DNA of 64,000 nt. It comes from CAWDYA01 sp963806495. Lineage in GTDB: Bacteria; Acidobacteriota; Polarisedimenticolia; JACPZX01; DASXTC01. How positions within the stretch are numbered: position 1 is the first letter of the stretch; each line of letters starts with the position of its first letter. The notes beneath the pieces are model-generated. The model had not been told where the DNA came from, made no database searches, and worked only from the letters and a program-made list of their open reading frames with translations. The DNA lies in assembly GCA_963806495.1 (NCBI GenBank), contig CAWDYA010000006.1:259973-323972 (forward strand), written 5' to 3'. This document shows positions 45,755-54,503 of the stretch, in pieces. The translations under genes were made by a program, and so were the position numbers.

Positions 45755-47143
45755 TCAGGACGGCCGGATATTCTGGTTCATGCGGAACAGGTTGGTCGGA
45801 TCGTATCGCTTCTTCACCTGCACCAGCCGCTTCCACACCTCGGGCGTGTAGGCCGCCTTGACCCGGTCCTCACCCTCCTCGCTGAGGAAGTTGACGTAGA
45901 CGCCGTGGGAGAACGGCTCGACTGCAGCATGGAACCTCCTGGCCCAGTCGATGCACCGCGCGTCGTCCTTCGGATCGCGCCACCGCGTGTGGATGTTGAA
46001 CGCGAAAGGCGTCTGGCGATGCGCGTAGGCTGTGGCGTCCTCGGCAACGCGGCTCGGCGCCCCCTCCATGTGCGGGATGAACACCTCGCACTCGTCGGTC
46101 GGCATCGAGCCGGCGTACTTGACCACCTCGTCGATGCAGGCGTCCGGCAGCTCTTTGATGTGATGCGACTTCCAGTAGTTGCGCGCGCCGTGCGTGACGA
46201 GACCGTCGAATCCCGCCTGCCAGGCCGTGTACGGATGCATCCCGATCCCCTCGCCCACCGACGCCGTCGCCTGCCGGATCGGCTCGATCAGCTTGCGCCC
46301 CTCGGCCTCATCGCCCAGCCCGACGAAGGGCACCACGACCACCATCTTCCCGTGCACGTCGGCCGGCAGGAACGGCAGCGGAGGCGCCGTGCGCGCGACC
46401 ATCCAGACCGTCATCTCGTCCGGCAGGCTGCGCACGTACTCGCGATGGAACTGCATGTAGGTCTTCAGATCATCGAACTTCTTGACGATCAGGCCGGAGA
46501 AGACCTGCGGCCCGACCTGGGCGCAACGGAACCGGAACGACGTGACGATGCCGAAGTTGCCGCCCCCGCCACGCAGACCCCAGAACAGATCGGGGTTCTC
46601 GTCGGCGCTCGCCGTCTGCAGCTTGCCGTCGGCGGTGACCACCTCGGCGGAGAGCAGGTTGTCGACCGCGAGCCCGTGCTTGCGGCTGATCCAGCCGAAG
46701 CCTCCCCCGAGCGTCAGGCCGGACACGCCGGTATGCGAGATGATGCCCCCTCCCGACACCGCCATCCGGTGAAGCTGTGTCTCGCGATCCAGATCGCCGA
46801 GCAGCGCGCCGCCGTCCACCCTCACCGTGCGGCCCGCGGCATCGACATTGGCCCGGCGCATGAGGGACAGATCGATCATCATCCCGCCGTCGCACACCGA
46901 GGTTCCCGCCGAGTTGTGCCCGCCGCCCTTCACGGCGATGACCAGGCCGTTGTCCTTCGCGAATCCTACAGCGTTGATGACATCGCCCGTACCCACGCAA
47001 CGGGCTATGACGGCGGGTCTCCGATCGAACATGCCGTTCCAGATCCGGCGCGCCTCGTCGTACCCGCCATCTCCCGGGAGGAGGACTTCCCCCCGCATTC
47101 CGCCTCTCAGTTGACTCACCTTCGCTTCATCCAGCTTCGCCAT
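45755..47143 (-). CDS. FAD-linked oxidase, berberine-bridge-enzyme type
   Basis: Flavoprotein oxidase of 462 residues. FAD_binding_4 region: GLVIAVKGGGHNSAGTSVCD (the Gly-His for bicovalent FAD), GVSGLTLGGGFGWISRKHGL, DLFWGLRGGGGNFGIVTSFR. The C-terminal BBE segment YVNFLSEEGEDRVKAAY and KRYDPTNLFRMNQNI is present. The second covalent Cys of plant BBE is not obvious (SAEVVTADG region), so mono-covalent flavin is likely. Oxidises an unknown sugar or alcohol. Confidence 0.93.
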   Translation of the reverse strand: MAKLDEAKVSQLRGGMRGEVLLPGDGGYDEARRIWNGMFDRRPAVIARCVGTGDVINAVGFAKDNGLVIAVKGGGHNSAGTSVCDGGMMIDLSLMRRANVDAAGRTVRVDGGALLGDLDRETQLHRMAVSGGGIISHTGVSGLTLGGGFGWISRKHGLAVDNLLSAEVVTADGKLQTASADENPDLFWGLRGGGGNFGIVTSFRFRCAQVGPQVFSGLIVKKFDDLKTYMQFHREYVRSLPDEMTVWMVARTAPPLPFLPADVHGKMVVVVPFVGLGDEAEGRKLIEPIRQATASVGEGIGMHPYTAWQAGFDGLVTHGARNYWKSHHIKELPDACIDEVVKYAGSMPTDECEVFIPHMEGAPSRVAEDATAYAHRQTPFAFNIHTRWRDPKDDARCIDWARRFHAAVEPFSHGVYVNFLSEEGEDRVKAAYTPEVWKRLVQVKKRYDPTNLFRMNQNIRPS

Positions 47144-47355
47144 GGCGTCCTCACGACCTCGCAGGAAGCGCGCACCCGTGGCAGGGCGACGCGGTCGGCA
47201 ACACGAGCAGGGACTCGTCTGATTTTCGCCGGCCGGCGGCCGACGATGCCGATGATAGACCGGGTCGGCGCCGCTGGCAAAGGCAATGCGTACCGACGGC
47301 CGCGAGAGACGCCGCTACCCGCGTGTGCGACAGTGGAGGCGAGGCTCGTCGGCCG

Positions 47356-47646
47356 TCACGGCGAAGTATCCGTCCAGGATCCAGCGCAACGCGCGAGCGC
47401 CTTCATGGCGGTGTCGCGGTTGACCCAGGCGAACGGTTCCGAGTCATGGCCGCGACCTGGCAGATCCCTCGGGGCGGCGACGGACTCGGGGTCGTCCCAT
47501 GTCGCGAGGGTCCTGGCGGCTTCGTCCCTTATACTCTCGAAACCGCTGGCCAGGCCCCGCATCACCTCCCCGCGCGACGTGGAAGTCGGCGGGCCGGCCG
47601 CCAGCTCGCGAAGCCGGCGCCGGATGTCGCTGGTTCCCATCTGCAT
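47356..47646 (-). CDS. small HEAT-repeat-like protein
   Basis: Protein of 96 residues. GEVMRGLASGFESIRDEAAR followed by LATWDDPESVAAPRDLPG looks like one degenerate HEAT repeat. No other family recognised. GGAGGGG lies before the ATG at 47646. It sits downstream of oxyR on the same strand, with a 28-base gap. Confidence 0.5.
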   Translation of the reverse strand: MQMGTSDIRRRLRELAAGPPTSTSRGEVMRGLASGFESIRDEAARTLATWDDPESVAAPRDLPGRGHDSEPFAWVNRDTAMKALARCAGSWTDTSP

Positions 47647-47674
47647 GGAACCCCTCCGCCATGGATGATGCTTT

Positions 47675-48583
47675 TCACCGAGGATAGGCACCACGCACGG
47701 TGGCCGCAACCTGGCGGAATGTCTCCGAGAGCGGCGAGTTCTTCCGCCAGACCAGGCCGATCGTGCGGCCCGGGACGGGTCTGGCGAACGGGCGCACGCG
47801 CAGCGCCGCACCGCGCACTTCGGTGGGGATCGACAGCTTCGGCAGCAGCGTGACCCCTGCCCCGCCGGCCACCATCTGCGCGATGGTGGTGATGCTCGTG
47901 GCCCGGAACTCGTGCGGGCAGGCGCTCGTGTTGGCGCACAGCGCGAGCGCCTGCTGCCCGAAGCAGTGCTCGTCATCGAGGATCAGGATGGTCACGTCGC
48001 GCAGCTCCGCGATCCGCATCGGCGACTTCCGTCGGGCCAGCGGGTTTCCCTCCGCCGCGACCAGCACGAACGGATCCCTGGCGATCGCCTCCCGTTCGAC
48101 ATCGCCCAGCTCGGCCTCCAGAGCCAGCAGCGCGGCGTCCAGGAGGCCCGCGTCCAGATCCCGCACCAGGGCCCCCGTCTTGCCCTCCACCCAGCGCAGG
48201 CTGAGACGCGGATAGGCGGCACGCAGGGCGGGGGTGAGACGAGGCAGCAGATAGGGCGAGATGGTCGGGATGACCCCCAGACGCAGCGTGCCGGAGAGCG
48301 GGTCCCCCTCACCCCGTGCCAGCTCGAGCACGTCGTCCGTCTCGCGCAGGATGATCCGGGCTCGCTCTATCACCTGCCGGCCGACACGTGTCACGAGCAC
48401 ACGCCGCCGGTCGCGCTCGAACAGCCGCACGCCGAGGGCCCGCTCGAGTTGCGCGACCTGAGCGCTGAGGGAAGGCTGGGAGACCCGGCAGCGCTCGGCC
48501 GCCCGGCGGAAGCTCAGAGTCTCGGCGATCGCCACGGCGTACTGAAGCTGCCTCAGTGAGAAGGAATGCGGCGCCAGATTCAT
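47675..48583 (-). CDS. oxyR: peroxide-sensing LysR-family regulator OxyR
   Basis: Transcription activator of 302 residues. The N-terminal LysR HTH is FSLRQLQYAVAIAETLSFRR, AAERCRVSQPSLSAQVAQLE. In the sensor domain DDEHCFGQQALALCANTS has two cysteines nine residues apart, matching the Cys199-Cys208 disulfide of OxyR. It is divergent from the catalase gene and its start codon lies inside an OxyR-type operator, which suggests autoregulation and peroxide induction of katA. Confidence 0.92.
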   Translation of the reverse strand: MNLAPHSFSLRQLQYAVAIAETLSFRRAAERCRVSQPSLSAQVAQLERALGVRLFERDRRRVLVTRVGRQVIERARIILRETDDVLELARGEGDPLSGTLRLGVIPTISPYLLPRLTPALRAAYPRLSLRWVEGKTGALVRDLDAGLLDAALLALEAELGDVEREAIARDPFVLVAAEGNPLARRKSPMRIAELRDVTILILDDEHCFGQQALALCANTSACPHEFRATSITTIAQMVAGGAGVTLLPKLSIPTEVRGAALRVRPFARPVPGRTIGLVWRKNSPLSETFRQVAATVRGAYPR

Positions 48584-48618
48584 AGTCCCAAACTATCACA
48601 TTCATCGGGATAATGTTC
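48582..48618. promoter_or_regulatory. OxyR operator, oxyR-katA intergenic region
   Basis: ATAG-N7-CTAT at 48582-48596 is an exact match to the OxyR half-site pair. After a 7-base gap, ATCG-N7-GTTC (48604-48618) is a weaker second pair with the same spacing, as in ATAGnt-nnnanCTAT repeats. The first pair covers the oxyR start codon. The second ends directly before a -35-like element for katA. Confidence 0.85.
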
Positions 48619-48647
48619 TGGAACAATCAGTGCCGATGCGGGATACT
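48619..48647 (+). promoter_or_regulatory. katA promoter
   Basis: A weak -35 (TGGAAC, 48619-48624) abutting the OxyR site, a 17-base spacer, then -10 GATACT (48642-48647). The weak -35 fits OxyR-dependent activation. Leader of about 47 bases to the katA ATG. Confidence 0.6.
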
Positions 48648-48700
48648 CGATTGTGTGACGCACCGCGGACGCGGAGCGCACGAAGAGGAGGAACCCGATC

Positions 48701-50179
48701 ATGACGAAACGACCCGATTTGACGACCGAGTCCGGAGCGCCGGTCGCCGACAACCAGCATTCACAGACCGCGGGACCGGGCGGGCCCACGCTGCTGCAGG
48801 ACCATCACCTGATCGAGAAGCTGGCGCGCTTCAACCGCGAGCGGATCCCGGAGCGCGTCGTGCATGCCGTGGGCACGGGCGCCTACGGCCACCTCACCGT
48901 CACCAGCGACAAGGTCACGCAATGGACCCGGATGAAGATATTCTCGGGCGTCGGCAAGCGCACGCCGCTGTTCATCCGGTTCTCCACGGTGGCCGGGTCG
49001 AAGGGCGCGCCCGACACCGCGAGGGACCCACGCGGGTTCGCCGTGAAATTCTATACGGAGGACGGCAACTGGGATCTCGTCGGTAACAACACGCCGATCT
49101 TCTTCATCCGCGACGGGATCAAGTTCCCCGACTTCATCCACTCGCAGAAGTACGACCCGCACACCAACCGCCAGGAGCCGGACAACGTGTGGGATTTCTT
49201 CTCACACTCGCCCGAGGCGACCCATCAGTTCATCTGGCTGTTCGGCGACCGCGGCATCCCCGCTTCGTATCGCCACATGAACGGCTACGGCTCGCACACC
49301 TTCCAGTGGGTGAACAGCGACGGCGAGCGGTCCTGGGTGAAGTTCCACTTCAAGACCGACCAGGGTATCCGCTGTCTGACCAGCGAGGAGGCGGAGCGTA
49401 TCGGCGGCAAGGACCCGGCGCACATCCACAAAGACCTGTACGACGCCATCGGTCGCGGCGAGTTCCCCTCCTGGACGCTGAACGTGCAGGTCATGCCGGC
49501 GGAGCAGTCGGCCCGCTACCGATTCAACCCGTTCGACCTGACGAAGGTCTGGCCCCACGAGGACTATCCGCTGATCCCCATAGCGAAGATGGTGCTGGAT
49601 CGGCTGCCGGAGAACTATTTCGCCGAGGTGGAGCAGGCGGCATTCGATCCGGCGCACTTCGTGCCCGGCATCGGCCCCTCGCCCGACCCGATGCTGCAGG
49701 CGAGGCTGTTCGGCTATGGCGACGCCCACCGCTACCGCCTGGGCATCAATCACACGCGGTTGCCGGTCAACGCGCCGAAAGGCGTCGAGGGCGGCGCGCG
49801 CAACTACGGGCGCGACGGGGCGATGCGGTTCGACGACAACGGCGGACGAACCACGAACTACGAGCCGAACAGCGAGGACACACCGGCTCAGACCGGGGCG
49901 CCGTACGAGTTCGGATATACGGTCGCGGGAGCGGTAGGTCCGGCCGGTCTCGTGCGGCACGCGCAGGACGACGACTACGTCCAGGCCGGCGCGCTGTACC
50001 GGGTCATGAAGCAGGACGAGCAGGAGCGGCTCATCGCCAACATCACCGGCAGCCTCTCGCAGGTGCGGCGGCAGGACGTCATCGACCGGAGCCTCGGGCA
50101 CTTCAGCAGGGCGGACGAGCAGCTCGGCCGGAAGCTCGCCGAGGCGATGAAGCGTCAGCGGGGTGCGGATCGAGGGTGA
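48701..50179 (+). CDS. katA: heme catalase (small-subunit, clade 3-like)
   Basis: Decomposes hydrogen peroxide; 492 residues, typical of small-subunit catalases. Distal His in ERVVHAVGTGAYGHLTVT, Asn in WDLVGNNTPIFFIRD, the catalase signature SPEATHQFIWLFGDRGIPAS and proximal Tyr in RLFGYGDAHRYRLGINHTRL. GAGGAGGAA precedes the ATG at 48701. Its divergence from oxyR with a shared operator indicates peroxide induction. Confidence 0.97.
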   Translation: MTKRPDLTTESGAPVADNQHSQTAGPGGPTLLQDHHLIEKLARFNRERIPERVVHAVGTGAYGHLTVTSDKVTQWTRMKIFSGVGKRTPLFIRFSTVAGSKGAPDTARDPRGFAVKFYTEDGNWDLVGNNTPIFFIRDGIKFPDFIHSQKYDPHTNRQEPDNVWDFFSHSPEATHQFIWLFGDRGIPASYRHMNGYGSHTFQWVNSDGERSWVKFHFKTDQGIRCLTSEEAERIGGKDPAHIHKDLYDAIGRGEFPSWTLNVQVMPAEQSARYRFNPFDLTKVWPHEDYPLIPIAKMVLDRLPENYFAEVEQAAFDPAHFVPGIGPSPDPMLQARLFGYGDAHRYRLGINHTRLPVNAPKGVEGGARNYGRDGAMRFDDNGGRTTNYEPNSEDTPAQTGAPYEFGYTVAGAVGPAGLVRHAQDDDYVQAGALYRVMKQDEQERLIANITGSLSQVRRQDVIDRSLGHFSRADEQLGRKLAEAMKRQRGADRG

Positions 50180-50204
50180 GGGTGCGGCGGCCGTGACGTG
50201 GTGC

Positions 50205-50903
50205 TCATGTGACGCGTTCGGCCGCCAGCCTCTCCAGCATGTCGGCGAGATCCCCGGGCCGTGAGTTGTGCGGGCAATGGCCCGCCTCCATCTCGATCGC
50301 CTCCACGCCCAGCACCCGGCGGCTCGTCTTTCGGATCCAGTCCGGCGACAGGGTCCGGTCGAGGGTCCCGAGGATCGATGCGGCCGGCACCCCGGGCCAC
50401 CTGTCGAACGTGGCCGGCTGCGTGACGAGGTGGCGCGTGTCGAACGACTCGAGGGTGGAGAGCGCGCGGGCGATCATCCGCTGGTCGCAATCGTGGAACA
50501 GGAACTCCCTCGCGAGACTCTCCGCCTGCGACTCGTCGAACCATCGCGTGCCCGCCTCGATCCACTCGGGCGAGAACATCGCCGGGTCCTCGGCGAACTG
50601 ATCGCGGACGCTCCTGCCCGGCTCGGGGATGACGGCGGCCAGAAAGACGAGAAGGCCGCAGCCGCGGATCCGGGCCGCCGTCGGCAGGAAGACGCCGCTG
50701 AAGGAGTGGCCCACGAGGACGGCCGCGGCATCGGGGATCGACTCCGCGATGAGTGCGGCGTGGTCCTCGAGCTTCCAGCCCGGCTCGTTCTTCGGCAGCT
50801 CGGGCGCGGCGACGACGTGGCCGCGCGCGGCCAGTGCGCCGCCGAGCTGCGCCCAGCAGCCCGCGTTCTGCCCGGATCCGTGAACGAGAACGAACGATGC
50901 CAT
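50205..50903 (-). CDS. alpha/beta-hydrolase
   Basis: Hydrolase of 232 residues. Oxyanion HG in FVLVHGSGQNAGCW; nucleophile in VLVGHSFSGVFL (Ser within GHSFS); acid in GTLDRTLSP and catalytic His in EAGHCPHNSRPGDL. Similar to plant methylesterase/salicylate-binding-type hydrolases. Convergent with katA. Substrate unknown. Confidence 0.9.
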   Translation of the reverse strand: MASFVLVHGSGQNAGCWAQLGGALAARGHVVAAPELPKNEPGWKLEDHAALIAESIPDAAAVLVGHSFSGVFLPTAARIRGCGLLVFLAAVIPEPGRSVRDQFAEDPAMFSPEWIEAGTRWFDESQAESLAREFLFHDCDQRMIARALSTLESFDTRHLVTQPATFDRWPGVPAASILGTLDRTLSPDWIRKTSRRVLGVEAIEMEAGHCPHNSRPGDLADMLERLAAERVT

Positions 50904-50910
50904 GGGCGCC

Positions 50911-51531
50911 TCACCTCCCTTCCCGGTGCGCCCGGTCGATACCGGCGCCGCAGGCTCGGCAGATCGGAGCGTCCGGTTCCATCGAGGCACCGCAGGAGCC
51001 GCAGCGCCACCCGTCCGGCTGCACCAGCGCCAGCTCGCACTCCGGGCATACGTGAGCGCCCGTGTCGACGGTGGCGCCGCAGCCGGGGCAGCGTCCCGGG
51101 TCGAACTGCTCGACATCCGGGGCCCGCCCGGACTCCGGGACCTCCGCGGCGAACACCTCCCGGTCGATCCGGGCGGCGCGCGGCTGATCCTCCGAACGGA
51201 CGAACACGGTCAGATCGGGCGGGCGTGGGGAGGGCTTCGTCCGGGCCGGGATGCCTGACGCCCTCAGCCGCTCGAGCAGCGCCCGCACCCAGGCGGGGGG
51301 CGCCGTGCGCAGGGCGACCAGCTCGGCCGGATCGTCCTCGAGCTCTGACGCCGTGGTCGCCTCCTCCGGGTGGGGCTCGATCTCGTGCACGGTCCTGCCG
51401 GATGGCACGGGCGTGCCGCGGGATGCCGAGAGCGGGACGTGACACACGGGGCACGAACGGGTCCCGGGCGCGAAGCCGAGATGGCATCGCGGGCACCGGA
51501 CAGTGTCGAGCCGGACGGCCATGTCATCCAT
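50911..51531 (-). CDS. double zinc-ribbon protein with DUF2007-like domain
   Basis: Protein of 206 residues. N-terminal ribbon VRCPRCHLGFAPGTRSCPVC, middle region LVALRTAPPAWVRALLERLR to VRSEDQPRAARIDREVF resembling the DUF2007 putative signal-transducing domain, and two C-terminal ribbons (GRCPGCGATVDTGAHVCPEC, WRCGSCGASMEPDAPICRAC). Function unknown. Ends seven bases before the hydrolase gene. Confidence 0.75.
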   Translation of the reverse strand: MDDMAVRLDTVRCPRCHLGFAPGTRSCPVCHVPLSASRGTPVPSGRTVHEIEPHPEEATTASELEDDPAELVALRTAPPAWVRALLERLRASGIPARTKPSPRPPDLTVFVRSEDQPRAARIDREVFAAEVPESGRAPDVEQFDPGRCPGCGATVDTGAHVCPECELALVQPDGWRCGSCGASMEPDAPICRACGAGIDRAHREGR

Positions 51532-51540
51532 CGGGTCCCC

Positions 51541-51927
51541 TCATGCGACGCTGGCCCCATGCTCGAGCAGCAGCGTCCGCAGGATCGATCGATGGCAGCG
51601 CGCCTCGTCCGCGCAGTAGCAGCCGACCGACAGATCGGTCCGGTGCGACAGCTCCGCCAGCAGGGTCAGCAGCCGTGCGGCCTCGGGCCGCTTCATCTCG
51701 GCCCGGTACCGTCTTGCGAACGCCTGCCAGGCCTTGTCATCGGTGGCCTGCAGCGCCTGCTTGACGAGGCCCTCCGACGGGGCCAGTTCCGGCAGCCACA
51801 CGTCGTAGAAATCCCGTCTGGCAAAATCCTCCTTCGGCACGCCGCGCGGGGGGCGGCGCACGGTGCCGAGACGCAGCCCCTCGCCGCTGAGCCTCGGGCT
51901 GCCCAGCCGGATCACCCGAATCGACAT
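51541..51927 (-). CDS. DUF488 protein
   Basis: Protein of 128 residues. IRVIRLGSPRLSGEGLRLGT, PKEDFARRDFYDVWLPELAP, RRYRAEMKRPEA and the Cys pair in VGCYCADEARCHRSILRTLL mark DUF488. Function unknown; some members are suggested to bind nucleic acids. ATG at 51927 is chosen; the upstream open frame has no similarity. Confidence 0.93.
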   Translation of the reverse strand: MSIRVIRLGSPRLSGEGLRLGTVRRPPRGVPKEDFARRDFYDVWLPELAPSEGLVKQALQATDDKAWQAFARRYRAEMKRPEAARLLTLLAELSHRTDLSVGCYCADEARCHRSILRTLLLEHGASVA

Positions 51928-51982
51928 ACGAGCCTCGGTGTGAGTGCCGCGGCCGGCCAATCGCCGCGGGTCTGCTCGTGCG

Positions 51983-52927
51983 TCAGGGCGAGCACTGCGT
52001 GCGTCCCTTGATTCTCGCGTCCCCCAGCCCCTCGAGGTACGGAAGAATATCCCTCGAGTAGTACGGCTCCTGCGTGCCCCGGAACAGATAGTCGAGCCGG
52101 AGAACATCCCGTGCGAACTCCGCCAGAGCCCCGACCGTCACCGGCTCTTTCGTCGCCGGGTCGATGTCATCCAGGTTGCCCCACTGGACGGCCATGCCCG
52201 CGACAACACCGGGCGCACGGTGCGCGATCAGCGGAAGACTGTTGTGCTGCTGGAACCAGCGATGCGGGAGGAGGTCCGGCCCCCCGACCCCGCAGCCCAG
52301 CGCCGCAGCCTGTGCGTACAGGCCCTTCAAGTAGCCGTTGTCGACGCGCGGCAGCTCCTCTCCGGGCATGAAGTTGGCGTACAGGATGAGGTCCGAGCGA
52401 TGAAACGTGCCGGCCGCGGTAGCCATCAGATCCTTCAACCCGGCGACGTAGCGGGACGGGCTGTATCCCGCAGCCCACAGGTCGCGGTTGTGCCCGAATG
52501 AAACGGACGTCTCCGGCAGGTTCAATCCGGCGATCCGTCCGTCGAACTCCGCTGCGATGGCCTGCAGGAGGCGCGCGAAGCGCTCGCGCACGGCTGGATC
52601 CCACCGTCGTGCCACCCACCCAGCCGGAACCGGGTGTGTCTGGTCGTCATCCTCGAACGCGTACTGCCGGGCGGCGCCGCCGTGGAAGGCGGGATCTTCG
52701 AGCAGGTAGTCCGGCACATTGATGATCCCGTCGTCGAAGGAGACGTCCTGAAGCTGGATGAACAGCTGCCTGCCATGGCGCAGGAGGAACTCCAGGTCAC
52801 GGCGGATTGCATCCAGGGCGTGATGGTCACGCCGCGGCTCACCCCGGGCCGCTCGGGCGAGCGCAGGGGTCAGCGCGCAAGCGAGCAGAAGGATGCCCGA
52901 CTCGAGTGGTTCGTACCTTCCGCTCAC
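51983..52927 (-). CDS. putative exported glycoside-hydrolase-like (TIM-barrel) protein, N terminus uncertain
   Basis: Recognisable core: RRDLEFLLRHGRQLFIQLQD, VRERFARLLQAIAAEFDGRI, LNLPETSVSFGHNRD, ILYANFMPGEELPRVD, GVGGPDLLPHRWFQQ and a C-terminal FRGTQEPYYSRDILPYLEGL, all typical of a family of GH42-like uncharacterised barrels. A signal-like stretch (SGILLLACALTPALARAARG) precedes an abrupt change into the barrel, as though part of the N terminus were missing. The GTG at 52927 is the first plausible start; the frame stays open upstream to 53635. Catalytic residues and substrate are not clear. Confidence 0.55.
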   Translation of the reverse strand: MSGRYEPLESGILLLACALTPALARAARGEPRRDHHALDAIRRDLEFLLRHGRQLFIQLQDVSFDDGIINVPDYLLEDPAFHGGAARQYAFEDDDQTHPVPAGWVARRWDPAVRERFARLLQAIAAEFDGRIAGLNLPETSVSFGHNRDLWAAGYSPSRYVAGLKDLMATAAGTFHRSDLILYANFMPGEELPRVDNGYLKGLYAQAAALGCGVGGPDLLPHRWFQQHNSLPLIAHRAPGVVAGMAVQWGNLDDIDPATKEPVTVGALAEFARDVLRLDYLFRGTQEPYYSRDILPYLEGLGDARIKGRTQCSP

Positions 52928-53205
52928 CGGAATCCTCGACGACGGGAGGTGCTCGACGTCACCGTACCCGCTCCCGGCGCTCTTGAACGCCTGACCGGAC
53001 GAATGGCTGATGTGGGGTTCCTCCCGTGGGGCGATACCCTGGCGCAGGAGCGCGGCCGGGGGCAGGCCCGTCGCGGCCGGTCCGGCGCGATGCCTCCATT
53101 CGCCTCTCGCCGCACGATCATACAGGAACCAGACGACCGATTCACACCCCCCGCCGATCGAATACACCCGGCGGTGTCCGCACGCCTGTCCATGCTTCGT
53201 CAGGT

Positions 53206-53673
53206 TCACGACCTCGTTCGACGACGCCGACGAGGCCTTCGACGGTTCTTCACACCTCCACCGCCACGAGTGCCCGCGGGAGGATCGGGCTCCGCCATGG
53301 ACCCGGCGGAAGCCGCACGTGCTGATAGCAGCCGCCTGGATGCTGCACGCTTCCAGGCCTGCTCCACCACCGTCTCGGCCATGTCCGGGACCACCTTGCC
53401 GAGCCTCATGAGGATCGCGGGGTAGGGCCGGTAGTGGTCCGTCAGGTAGAAGGCAACCGGATCCGCCGCCAGCAGGACCTCCCGATCCGCCAGGTCGATC
53501 CTGAGGGCAACGCTGTCCCCGTCCTCCTTGAGGCGGGCAAGGAAGCGCTTGCCCACCCGCAATGCGGGAGTCCCGTAGGAGGTGCCCTCGACGACGCCGG
53601 GGAGCCTGGCAGCGTAGGCGCAAAACTGCTTCCATGTGATCCCGCGCCGCCTGGGCCTTCTACCTTTATCCAT
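53206..53673 (-). CDS. MmcQ/YjbR-family protein
   Basis: Protein of 155 residues, MmcQ-YjbR DNA-binding-like fold. TWKQFCAYAARLPGVVEGTS, TPALRVGKRFLARLKEDGDS, LADREVLLAADPVAFYLTDH and AILMRLGKVVPDMAETVVEQ are the family landmarks. The C terminus past about residue 120 is Arg-rich low complexity. It is the last gene before the first attC site, and may or may not belong to the array. Confidence 0.88.
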   Translation of the reverse strand: MDKGRRPRRRGITWKQFCAYAARLPGVVEGTSYGTPALRVGKRFLARLKEDGDSVALRIDLADREVLLAADPVAFYLTDHYRPYPAILMRLGKVVPDMAETVVEQAWKRAASRRLLSARAASAGSMAEPDPPAGTRGGGGVKNRRRPRRRRRTRS

Positions 53674-53698
53674 CGTGCCGTCCCGGCTGGAACCGCCC

Positions 53699-53761
53699 GC
53701 CCAACGCTCGGTTCAGCGGCCGGCCGCGTAGCCGACTGTCCGCTGTGAGCGCTTGTTCGGC
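53699..53761 (-). repeat. attC site, 63-bp type (array's left end)
   Basis: R boxes GCCCAAC (53699-53705) and GTTCGGC (53755-53761). Inner arms TCAGCGG and CCGCTGTGA can pair. Body unrelated to the 95-bp sites, so it has a different origin. It begins 8 bases past the YCII remnant's stop, as expected for that gene's cassette. Confidence 0.75.
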
Positions 53762-53768
53762 CGGGCTC

Positions 53769-53995
53769 TCATCCGGGAGATCCCAGCCGAATCGTCCACG
53801 GTGCGATCCGTGTGACTCACAGCAGGTCCATGGAGATCCAGGGATCCTCCCCAGCCGGGCACGAACCTCGTCGCGCGACGTGGCCCTCACCACAGTCAGC
53901 ACATCGGAGGTGCCCTCCAGCGGACCACCGAGGATCACGAAACCCCTGTCCCCCAGGGAGCTCATGAACCAGGCATGGGATGCCTGGCGGTACTC
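53769..53995 (-). pseudogene. YCII-domain protein remnant in a cassette
   Basis: The central YCII region is intact: LGDRGFVILGGPLEGTSDVL, TVVRATSRDEVRARLG. A missing base after RARLG changes the frame, and restored sequence would run DPWISMDLL, a TGA where CGA (Arg) is expected, then RVTRIAPWTIRLG-like DPWT-type end. The N-terminal strand is absent, being replaced by the end of the neighbouring VOC gene. So three lesions; presumably dead. Confidence 0.55.
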
Positions 53996-53998
53996 CTG

Positions 53999-54385
53999 CT
54001 ACTGGCCCGGGGGCGGCTGCCAGAGTTCGACCTTGTTGCCCTCAGGATCCATGACCCAGCCGAATTTTCCGTACTCGGAGTCGTCCGTCTTCTCCAGGAC
54101 GTTGCATCCTTCGTCCCGAAGCGCTTGAAGTACTGTGGCCAGGTCTTCGACGCGATAGTTGACCATGAAGGTCGACTTGCTTGGCGCGAAGTGCTCGCCA
54201 TCGGCGGCGCCGATGGACCACACTGTCATTCCCTTTGTCGGATTGCCTGCCGCATCGGCCCAGGTGAACGCGGTGCCTCCCCATTCCTGGACGTCGATGC
54301 CCAGATGCCGCTTGTACCAGGATCGCAGCGCGACGGGGTCGTTCGCCTGGAAGAAGATTCCTCCGATGCCTGTGACTCTCTTCAT
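53999..54385 (-). CDS. VOC-family protein, cassette-borne
   Basis: Glyoxalase/bleomycin-resistance-fold protein of 128 residues. TGIGGIFFQANDPVALRSWY, KRHLGIDVQEWGGTAFTW, MVNYRVEDLATVLQALRDEG and FGWVMDPEGNKVELWQPPPG give the complete domain with the final metal-ligand Glu. Perfect GGAGGTG before the ATG at 54385. Lies 4 bases from the YCII remnant. Substrate unknown. Confidence 0.88.
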   Translation of the reverse strand: MKRVTGIGGIFFQANDPVALRSWYKRHLGIDVQEWGGTAFTWADAAGNPTKGMTVWSIGAADGEHFAPSKSTFMVNYRVEDLATVLQALRDEGCNVLEKTDDSEYGKFGWVMDPEGNKVELWQPPPGQ

Positions 54386-54503
54386 TTGCACCTCCTGAAT
54401 TCTGCCAGGTCGCAGCACACTGCGTTTGCGACACGGACCTTGACCGGCTGGGTCGTCAGCTTCACGCGCTTGCTGGACAGCCGCCGCACACTGGCTGCCG
54501 GTG

